Assembly: GCA_017303735.1 (NCBI GenBank)
Contig: JAFLCF010000127.1
Coordinates: 2,677 to 13,407, forward strand
Origin: Anaerolineae bacterium
GTDB taxonomy: Bacteria; Chloroflexota; Anaerolineae; Anaerolineales; Villigracilaceae
DNA length: 10,731 nucleotides
Direction of reading: 5' to 3'
The position numbers were made by a program, and so were the translations under genes. The notes under the pieces were generated by a model. It ran no database searches and was not told the origin of the DNA. It was given only the letters and a program-made list of their open reading frames with translations. Below, in pieces: positions 5,750-10,731 of this stretch (its first letter is position 1; each line of letters begins with the position of its first letter).

Positions 5750-7324
5750 ATGTTCACTTTACGCAAAGCGTTTGGCTTTTGTGCCGTATTTCTGCTGCTT
5801 TTTCTCGCTGCTTGTGGGGCACCAGCAGCCACCGAATCCCCATCTCAAGAGTACGATTACGAACAACCTGCTGCCACCGAAGAAGCCTTTGCTTATGATG
5901 CCAATGAAGAGCCTGCAGCCTCACCTCAGCAAGGCGGGAATCCTCCTTCTGAAGAAGAACCCACAGACATGTTCTTTGAAGATTATGGTGTTAATCCGTC
6001 TATTGATACCGAAGATGACAATCTCTCCACCTTTGCATTGGATGTGGATACAGGTTCTTACACCGTCATGCGCAATTACCTGAATGATGGCAACCTTCCG
6101 CCCGAAGAGTCGGTGCGGGTGGAAGAGTATGTCAATTATTTTGATCAGGGCTATGCTTTTCCGCCTGCGCATCAGACCTTTGGCATTTACATTGATGGCG
6201 GACCTTCCCCCTTTACCCAAACCGAACGCTACGACATGATCCGCGTGGGGATTCAGGGATATGATGTCCCTGACGGGGAGCGCAAAGACGCGGCTCTGAC
6301 CTTCGTTATAGATGTCTCTGGCTCGATGGATATGGACAACCGTTTGGGCTTGGTCAAACAATCGCTTGAAATGCTGGTGGAACAATTGCACCGTGATGAT
6401 ACCGTCAGCATCGTTGTCTACGGATCAGAAGCACGCGTCGTTCTTGAGCCGACACGGGGTTCTGATTCTGGGAGAATTCTCAACGCCATTTATAGCTTGC
6501 AGCCCGAAGGCGCTACCAATGCCGAAGCGGGTATCCGCCTTGGGTATCGCACAGCTATGGAAGCCTACATGCCGGGCGGAATTAATCGGGTAATCCTCTG
6601 CTCGGATGGCGTGGCAAATGTCGGCGAGACCGGACCTGAAGCCATCCTTGAAGAGATCGATCACTATGTCGCTGAAGGCATCACGCTAACGACCATCGGC
6701 TTCGGCATGGATAATTACAATGATACCTTGATGGAACAACTTGCAGATAATGGCGACGGCTTCTATGCCTATGTGGATGATCGTGATGAGGCTCGCAAGC
6801 TATTCATTGACGAGATCACTGGCACGTTGCAAACCATTGCCATGGATGCCAAGGTGCAGGTGGAGTTCAATCCCGATGTTGTGAAAAATTACCGCCTGGT
6901 AGGGTATGAGAACCGCGCCGTGGACGATGATGAATTCCGTGATAACAGCGTGGATGCGGGTGAGATCGGCGCAGGTCATTCTGTGACGGCGCTCTACGAA
7001 GTGAAACTGTACCCCGATGCCTTTGGAAAAATTGCCACTGTTTACATGCGCTGGCAGGACCCGGATACGAATCAGGTTGTTGAAATTTCACAGGATTATT
7101 TTGTCAAGCAAATTGCGCGTGATTTCCGTGAAACTGACCCTTACTTCCAGCGCACTGTGATCGTAGCAGAATATGCCGAGATTCTGAAAGGCAGTTACTG
7201 GGCAGAGGATAGCTCTTTGGATGATGTCTACGACGAAGCCCGCCGATTGGAAGATGATCTGTATCGTGATGGTGAAATGGAAGAATTTGTAGACCTGATA
7301 AAGGAAGCCAGAAGGTTGTGGTAA
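5750..7324 (+). CDS. VWA-domain lipoprotein, YfbK type
   Basis: A membrane-anchored extracytoplasmic lipoprotein with a von Willebrand factor type A domain, a metal-dependent protein-binding fold. The signal peptide has R5-K6, a hydrophobic stretch, and the lipobox L19-A20-A21-C22, so Cys22 is the lipidated residue. Residues 23-75 are a low-complexity linker rich in Glu, Ala, Pro, Ser and Gln. The family's N-terminal domain follows (S-T-F-A-L-D-V-D-T-G-S-Y near 93-104; V-R-V-E-E-Y-V-N-Y-F near 122-131). The VWA domain spans about 182-360 with an intact MIDAS: D188-V-S190-G-S192, T256 in G-A-T-N-A, and D286 in C-S-D-G. The C-terminal domain contains G-H-S-V-T-A-L-Y-E (409-417), as in YfbK relatives. 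At 524 residues it is near normal family length. It stands alone, between its own structured leader and a terminator. The binding partner is unknown. Unlike many VWA genes, it has no MoxR ATPase next to it in the window. Confidence 0.9.
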   Translation: MFTLRKAFGFCAVFLLLFLAACGAPAATESPSQEYDYEQPAATEEAFAYDANEEPAASPQQGGNPPSEEEPTDMFFEDYGVNPSIDTEDDNLSTFALDVDTGSYTVMRNYLNDGNLPPEESVRVEEYVNYFDQGYAFPPAHQTFGIYIDGGPSPFTQTERYDMIRVGIQGYDVPDGERKDAALTFVIDVSGSMDMDNRLGLVKQSLEMLVEQLHRDDTVSIVVYGSEARVVLEPTRGSDSGRILNAIYSLQPEGATNAEAGIRLGYRTAMEAYMPGGINRVILCSDGVANVGETGPEAILEEIDHYVAEGITLTTIGFGMDNYNDTLMEQLADNGDGFYAYVDDRDEARKLFIDEITGTLQTIAMDAKVQVEFNPDVVKNYRLVGYENRAVDDDEFRDNSVDAGEIGAGHSVTALYEVKLYPDAFGKIATVYMRWQDPDTNQVVEISQDYFVKQIARDFRETDPYFQRTVIVAEYAEILKGSYWAEDSSLDDVYDEARRLEDDLYRDGEMEEFVDLIKEARRLW

Positions 7325-7327
7325 TGT

Positions 7328-7362
7328 AAAAAGCCCGCCCCATGAAAAATGGGGCGGGCTTT
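7328..7362. terminator. Bidirectional intrinsic terminator between the VWA gene and ubiG
   Basis: A perfect 14-bp stem (7330-7343 with 7349-7362) has a GAAAA loop and a GC-rich core, GCCCGCCCC. Read on the minus strand, it is followed by five T residues, so it is best suited to terminate ubiG, whose stop lies 21 bases upstream. On the plus strand it starts 3 bases after the VWA stop, but only the three stem Ts follow, so termination there should be weaker. Confidence 0.85.
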
Positions 7363-7383
7363 CAACGAAGTTCTTTGCTCGAG

Positions 7384-8088
7384 TCATTTTTTGAAATGTG
7401 CCATGTAATTATTATCTTCTACATTGGCGGCTACCCTAAACGTTTTAGTGAAGGGATTGTATATCAGGCTGGAAAGACGTTCAAACTTTAGCCCCACTGC
7501 CTGATTCCATGCTTTGAGTTCGCTGGGGCGAATTAACTTGGAGTAGGTATGCGAGCCGCGCGGCAAGAGGCGCAAAATGTATTCACCGCCGAAGATGACC
7601 ATGATGAAGGCTTTGGGCGTGCGATTGATGGTGGAGAAGAAGGCTTGTCCGCCGGGTTTGAGCGCTTTGGCGCAGGCGGCTACCACTTTGGCGGGTTCGG
7701 GCACATGTTCCAACATTTCCATACAGGCAACGGCATCGAACGTGCCCGCCTCTTTCCCGGCAATATCTTGCACGCTTTCATAGCGATAATCGATCTGGAG
7801 ACCTTGACTCTGCGCGTGGCGTTTGGCAACCTCAATAGACGCCTCAGACAAGTCCAAGCCTGTAACTTGCGCCCCAGCCTTTGCCAACGCCTCAGAGAGA
7901 ATCCCGCCACCGCAGCCGACATCCAAAACTTTTGGGTTGGGCGGAATCTGCTCCATGATGAAATGAGTGCGTAGCGGGTTGATGATGTGCAATGTGCCCA
8001 TTTCACCGTTGAGGTCCCACCAGATCTGCGAGACCTTGTCGAATTTTTCGATTTCTTTGTTATCTGTGTTTTCAAATGATTTCATCAT
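7384..8088 (-). CDS. ubiG: UbiG, SAM-dependent O-methyltransferase of ubiquinone synthesis
   Basis: A class I SAM methyltransferase of 234 residues (E. coli UbiG 240) which in ubiquinone synthesis carries out both O-methylations of the ring. Similarity to UbiG runs end to end rather than only in the SAM fold. The N-terminal signature E-I-x-K-F ... W-W-D-L-x-G-E ... L-H-x-I-N-P-L-R spans 12-40. SAM motif I is K-V-L-D-V-G-C-G-G-G at 53-62, followed by G-L-D at 77-79. C-M-E-M-L-E-H-V-P lies at 122-130, F-F-S-T-I-N-R at 150-156, and the membrane-associating segment with G-E-Y-I-L-R-L-L-P-R-G-S-H at 168-180. The end is Y-N-P-F-T-K-T-F ... N-Y-M-A-H. There are two ATGs in tandem (8086-8088 and 8083-8085) and no clear ribosome binding site, but an extended -10 sits just upstream, which suggests leaderless translation. 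It is a single gene bounded by two terminators, with no other ubi gene in view. A related quinone or other aromatic substrate is possible if the host makes no ubiquinone. Confidence 0.88.
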   Translation of the reverse strand: MMKSFENTDNKEIEKFDKVSQIWWDLNGEMGTLHIINPLRTHFIMEQIPPNPKVLDVGCGGGILSEALAKAGAQVTGLDLSEASIEVAKRHAQSQGLQIDYRYESVQDIAGKEAGTFDAVACMEMLEHVPEPAKVVAACAKALKPGGQAFFSTINRTPKAFIMVIFGGEYILRLLPRGSHTYSKLIRPSELKAWNQAVGLKFERLSSLIYNPFTKTFRVAANVEDNNYMAHFKK

Positions 8089-8094
8089 GCACCG

Positions 8095-8103
8095 ATTGTA
8101 TCA
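8095..8103 (-). promoter_or_regulatory. Extended -10 promoter of ubiG, placed for a leaderless mRNA
   Basis: Read on the minus strand, TGATACAAT contains a TGN extension and the -10 hexamer TACAAT, five of six bases to consensus. The hexamer ends six bases before the first ATG of ubiG, so transcription starting at +7 would begin on that A. No good -35 lies 17 bases upstream, as expected for an extended -10 promoter. The absence of a ribosome binding site fits leaderless translation. Confidence 0.55.
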
Positions 8104-8110
8104 AGATGAG

Positions 8111-8147
8111 AAAAAAATCCCGCCCTGTATTTCAGGGCGGGATTTTT
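8111..8147 (-). terminator. Strong intrinsic terminator of the solute-binding protein gene
   Basis: A perfect 15-bp stem (8113-8127 with 8133-8147) with a TATTT loop and core CCCGCCCTG is followed on the minus strand by a run of seven Ts (8117-8111, partly within the stem). It begins 5 bases after the stop of the binding-protein gene and ends 8 bases before the ubiG -10 element, which separates the two units. On the plus strand a shorter T-run follows, so it may also stop antisense transcription. Confidence 0.92.
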
Positions 8148-8152
8148 ATTTC

Positions 8153-9841
8153 TTACTGACCAGATTTAAATTTCCAGTTCTGAATGCCCCAACTCATACT
8201 GCCCCAGGTATTGAGCACATAGCCTTCTAAATTATCGGCAATGCCGTAATTATCCTGGAAGAGATAGAGATAGACCTGTGGCAGGTCATCGATCACAGCC
8301 TGACCGACTTCGCAATAGGCGGCTTTGCGGGTTTCAAGGTCGAAGCTCGAGCCAGCCGTTTCGAGAGCGGCATCCACTGCCGGGTTCTCCCAGCGGAAGT
8401 AGTTTCCGCCGGTGGGATTCTCTGCCGTGGTGATGCGCGACGAATGATAGGCATCGAAGTTGTAGCCCTGCGGCTCGGTGGTGAAGCCACGGTCAAAGAT
8501 GAGCATATCAAAGTCACCTACGGCGCGTGGAGAATTGTCTTCGTATGTGCCGAAGATGATCGAGAAGTCGTAGTTCTGAATCCGCGCTTCAATGCCTACG
8601 GCTTTCAGGTTTTCGACAATGAATTCTTCAGTGAGCTGCAAAGGGTCGAAAGCGGTATACCCCTGAAGTTCCAGAGAGAGGCGGGTTCCATCTTCCGCAT
8701 ACATGGCACCCTGCGCCACGCGGACGCCGTCATCGCCCATGACCCATCCGGCTTCATCCAATAGTTTATTGGCGGCTTCTACATCGAAGCCATGTTTACG
8801 GGGCAGGTCACACTTGTACCAGCCATAAGCAAAGGGATTGGTCGAATCGCCGACGCTGCCTTGCAATACATCCTGCTGAAGCGATTCGTAATTAATGGCA
8901 TGGGCAATCGCCTGGCGTACGCGGATATCGCCGAGGATCGGGTGCGGAGTTGCCGCCGTCGGGTCACCATCGAAGGGTGCGCTCAAGTTGAAGTCAATTG
9001 CCATGTTCCAAATGCCGGGGATGAGATACTGTTGGGCTTTGCCTTTGAGCAGCTCGTTATATTCGGCTGTAAACTCACCGGGCCACAAATGGAATTGTGC
9101 TTCACCATTCAGCATCATTGCAGTTTGTGCAGAAGCTTCTGGCACGATCTCAAAAACCACTTCATCGAGATAGGGCTTGCCTTCTTCATAATAATTTGGG
9201 TTGCGGGTCAGCGTAATGCGCTTGCCCGATTCCCAATTGCTCACAACGAATGGACCCGCCGCCACTGGTTGACGATTCCATTCCCAGCTTGCCATCTCTT
9301 CCGGCGCACCCGTAGCATGACGTGGAAACAACCCATAAGCGAACTGATCGAGATAACCCGGGTAAGGCTCTGAGTATGTGAGCACAATTGTCAGATCATC
9401 GGGTGTTTCAACATTGGAGATCAATTCAAATCCACTGGTACCTACCAACGCGCCAGAGTTCGGGTTTGATAACACTTCAATGGTAAAACGCACATCATCC
9501 GATGTGATCGGCTCACCATCCGACCATTTCAAGTCTGCCATCAACTTCCATGTTACGGTCAGAAAATCATCCGAGATCGTGGGCAAGCCTTCTGCCAGCA
9601 CCGGCACAAAATTACCCGTTTCATCGATCGTGACCAACCCGGTCATCGAAGTTGAATCGGCTACCTGACGGACGATGGCGGCATCTGCCAGATAGAAGTT
9701 CAGCGTGGTCGGTTCCTCCGGCAAGATCAGGACGACGGTTCCGCCGCCTTCTCCGCTCGCAGCGGGTTCAGCGCTTCCAGCTCCACATGCGCTGAGAAGG
9801 AGTCCCATTACAACGAACAATGTCAACAGTTTTAGTTTCAT
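8153..9841 (-). CDS. Family 5 extracellular solute-binding lipoprotein (DppA/OppA type)
   Basis: The substrate-capturing lipoprotein of a peptide/nickel/opine-type ABC importer, held on the outer face of the cytoplasmic membrane. It is 562 residues long, within the usual 500-600. The signal peptide M-K-L-K-L-L-T-L-F ends in the lipobox L16-S17-A18-C19, followed by an Ala/Gly/Ser/Glu linker to about residue 33. Family marks include P-T-T-L-N near 44-48, L-V-T-I-D ... P-V-L-A-E near 69-84, and L-K-W-S-D-G-E-P-I-T-S-D-D-V near 104-117. Later come V-R-Q-A-I-A-H-A-I-N and the C-terminal L-P-Q-V-Y-L-Y. A near-ideal ribosome binding site, AAAGGAGAAGAG, directly precedes the ATG at 9839-9841. It lies 88 bases downstream of the permease gene in the same direction. 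The substrate cannot be read from sequence: family 5 includes binders of peptides, metals and some oligosaccharides. Confidence 0.9.
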   Translation of the reverse strand: MKLKLLTLFVVMGLLLSACGAGSAEPAASGEGGGTVVLILPEEPTTLNFYLADAAIVRQVADSTSMTGLVTIDETGNFVPVLAEGLPTISDDFLTVTWKLMADLKWSDGEPITSDDVRFTIEVLSNPNSGALVGTSGFELISNVETPDDLTIVLTYSEPYPGYLDQFAYGLFPRHATGAPEEMASWEWNRQPVAAGPFVVSNWESGKRITLTRNPNYYEEGKPYLDEVVFEIVPEASAQTAMMLNGEAQFHLWPGEFTAEYNELLKGKAQQYLIPGIWNMAIDFNLSAPFDGDPTAATPHPILGDIRVRQAIAHAINYESLQQDVLQGSVGDSTNPFAYGWYKCDLPRKHGFDVEAANKLLDEAGWVMGDDGVRVAQGAMYAEDGTRLSLELQGYTAFDPLQLTEEFIVENLKAVGIEARIQNYDFSIIFGTYEDNSPRAVGDFDMLIFDRGFTTEPQGYNFDAYHSSRITTAENPTGGNYFRWENPAVDAALETAGSSFDLETRKAAYCEVGQAVIDDLPQVYLYLFQDNYGIADNLEGYVLNTWGSMSWGIQNWKFKSGQ

Positions 9842-9862
9842 CTCTTCTCCTTTTGTCTATTT

Positions 9863-9889
9863 GTATGGCGGGCTATAAGCCCGCCATAC
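9863..9889. repeat. REP-like hairpin 1 between permease and binding-protein genes
   Basis: A perfect 12-bp stem (9863-9874 with 9878-9889) around the loop ATA; the arm read from the minus strand is GTATGGCGGGCT. No T-run follows on either strand, so it is not a standard terminator. It lies 21 bases upstream of the binding-protein start and closely resembles the hairpin at 9899-9929. In this position it could stabilise the downstream mRNA or partly uncouple expression of the two genes, as REP elements do elsewhere. Confidence 0.65.
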
Positions 9890-9898
9890 TTTGTCATT

Positions 9899-9929
9899 GT
9901 AGTAATGTCAGGCTAAAAGCCTGACCTAC
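9899..9929. repeat. REP-like hairpin 2, directly after the permease stop
   Basis: An 8-bp stem (9907-9914 with 9918-9925) around the loop AAA extends to 12 bp by pairing 9899-9902 with 9926-9929 across a 4-base bulge (9903-9906). Read on the minus strand, the arm is GTAGGTCAGGCT, matching hairpin 1 at 9 of 12 positions, and the differing positions still pair. It begins next to the permease stop codon. Confidence 0.6.
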
Positions 9930-10730
9930 TTAATTCGTATGAATCACATACGGGTCAAACGCATCTCTTAGCCCGTCGCCAATATAGTTAATTGCCATCA
10001 CCGTTAGAAAGATCATAAAGCCCGGGAAGAATCCCAGCCACGGGTCGGTGAGGATCTTATCCTGCGCGGTTGAAAGGATGCTGCCCCAGGTTGGGGTGGG
10101 AGGTTGCACACCGAAGCCCAAATAGCTCAAGCCTGACTCGGTAATGATCGCCGATGCCATTTGAAGCGTCCCACTGACAAGGATGGGTCCCACACAATTT
10201 GGCAGAATATGCTTCACGATCATCCGCCACGGACTGCCGCCCAAGGCTCGAGATGCCGATACAAACTCCTTTTCGCGCAACACAAGAAAAAGTCCGCGTA
10301 CGAGGCGGGCGGGCCACATCCACGATAAGGCGGCGATGATGATGATCACCACAAAGATGCTGTTCTGCAAAATGAATAATTGCTGTTCTCGTAGAAAAGC
10401 TCCCAGCAGAATCAACACAAAGATAGTGGGGAAGGTTAAGAAGGCATCTGTGATGCGCATCAAAATGGAATCCGTCCAGCCGCCGAAATATCCGCTTAAT
10501 GCCCCCACCACCACGCCAACAAAGATTGAAAGTAAAGTAGAAAGCAATCCCACTGCAAGTGAAACCCGTCCGCCATGGAGGATGCGTGAAAAGACATCAC
10601 GCCCAAGTTCATCGGTGCCAAACCAATGCTCTCCGTTGGGGTCTTGAAGTTTGTTGGTAGGGTTTTGGTCGGTCGGGTTGTATGGATTAAGCCCTGCAAG
10701 CGCACTGGCAACGATGAGCAATAGCAAAAT
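9930..10730 (-). CDS. DppC/OppC-type ABC transporter permease, 5' end beyond window
   Basis: An inner-membrane permease subunit of a peptide-type ABC importer, the natural partner of the family 5 binding protein encoded next. The frame is open to base 10730 and begins in a hydrophobic segment, so the TTG at 10725-10727 is not a start and the first part, including most of helix 1, is missing. Counting residues from that TTG, the DppC/OppC mark H-W-F-G-T-D-E-L-G-R-D-V-F-S-R is at 34-48. Hydrophobic helices lie near 56-80, 96-112, 122-142, 180-195 and 232-250. The EAA loop that contacts the ATPase is E-F-V-S-A-S-R-A-L-G-G-S near 154-165, ending in H-I-L-P-N at 173-177. G-L-S-Y-L-G-F-G is at 199-206 and D-G-L-R-D-A-F-D-P at 251-259. 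DppB- and ATPase-type genes are expected upstream, beyond the right edge. Confidence 0.93.
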   Translation of the reverse strand: MLLLLIVASALAGLNPYNPTDQNPTNKLQDPNGEHWFGTDELGRDVFSRILHGGRVSLAVGLLSTLLSIFVGVVVGALSGYFGGWTDSILMRITDAFLTFPTIFVLILLGAFLREQQLFILQNSIFVVIIIIAALSWMWPARLVRGLFLVLREKEFVSASRALGGSPWRMIVKHILPNCVGPILVSGTLQMASAIITESGLSYLGFGVQPPTPTWGSILSTAQDKILTDPWLGFFPGFMIFLTVMAINYIGDGLRDAFDPYVIHTN

Positions 10731-10731
10731 T

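Noticed and set aside
5581..5832. 83-codon minus-strand open frame across the VWA leader and signal peptide
   Set aside because: It is antisense to the lipoprotein signal sequence and crosses the inverted repeats, with no ribosome site or family features.
5921..6391. 156-codon minus-strand open frame inside the VWA gene
   Set aside because: It lies entirely antisense to conserved N-terminal and MIDAS codons of the VWA lipoprotein.
8792..9373. 193-codon plus-strand open frame inside the solute-binding protein gene
   Set aside because: It is a shadow of the minus-strand coding sequence, whose family motifs and lipoprotein signal are clear.
10725..10727. TTG as the start codon of the permease
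   Set aside because: The frame continues upstream to the window edge within a hydrophobic helix, and permeases of this family have about 20-50 more residues before this point.
1..10731. CRISPR array, tRNA or rRNA genes, toxin-antitoxin pair or defence system
   Set aside because: No regularly spaced direct repeats, no cloverleaf or rRNA segments and no small paired genes were found on either strand.

Overview
The window looks like a stretch of a free-living bacterial chromosome, most plausibly a Chloroflexota (Anaerolineae-type) genome. That guess rests on the style of the lipoproteins (LAAC or LSAC lipobox followed by a low-complexity linker), an oligopeptide-type ABC system and a YfbK-type VWA lipoprotein. 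It is an inference, not a proof, and the clear UbiG homologue argues the other way, because ubiquinone genes are mainly proteobacterial. TGA, TAG and TAA are all used as stops, so the standard bacterial code applies.

Layout, left to right. (1) 1-351: the 3' part of an IS200/IS605-family Y1 transposase gene and the hairpin of that element's right end. (2) 489-1553 (+): a six-helix membrane diguanylate cyclase with intact GGDEF and inhibitory RxxD sites. (3) 1575-5467 (-): a two-gene carbohydrate operon, a GH13 alpha-glucosidase-type enzyme followed 11 bases later by a YicI-type GH31 alpha-xylosidase. Neither has a signal peptide, so both should act on imported oligosaccharides. (4) 5468-5749: a divergent intergenic region unusually rich in inverted repeats, with a broken small reading frame and a possible switch around the next gene's ribosome binding site. 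(5) 5750-7324 (+): a VWA-domain lipoprotein. (6) 7328-7362: a bidirectional terminator shared with (7) 7384-8088 (-): ubiG, preceded by an extended -10 element placed for leaderless transcription. (8) 8111-8147: a strong terminator ending (9) 8153-9841 (-), a family 5 solute-binding lipoprotein. This is separated by two related REP-like hairpins from (10) 9930 to the right edge (-), a DppC/OppC-type permease cut by the window end.

The permease and binding protein form one peptide-type ABC importer. The GH13 and GH31 enzymes form one cytoplasmic glycosidase unit. The cyclase, VWA lipoprotein and ubiG appear to be independent transcription units. No large undescribed multi-gene system is evident. 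The most unusual signals are a His-to-Leu change in the GH13 catalytic NHD motif, the structured leader between 5468 and 5749, the covarying REP-like pair at 9863-9929, and the presence and promoter layout of ubiG.
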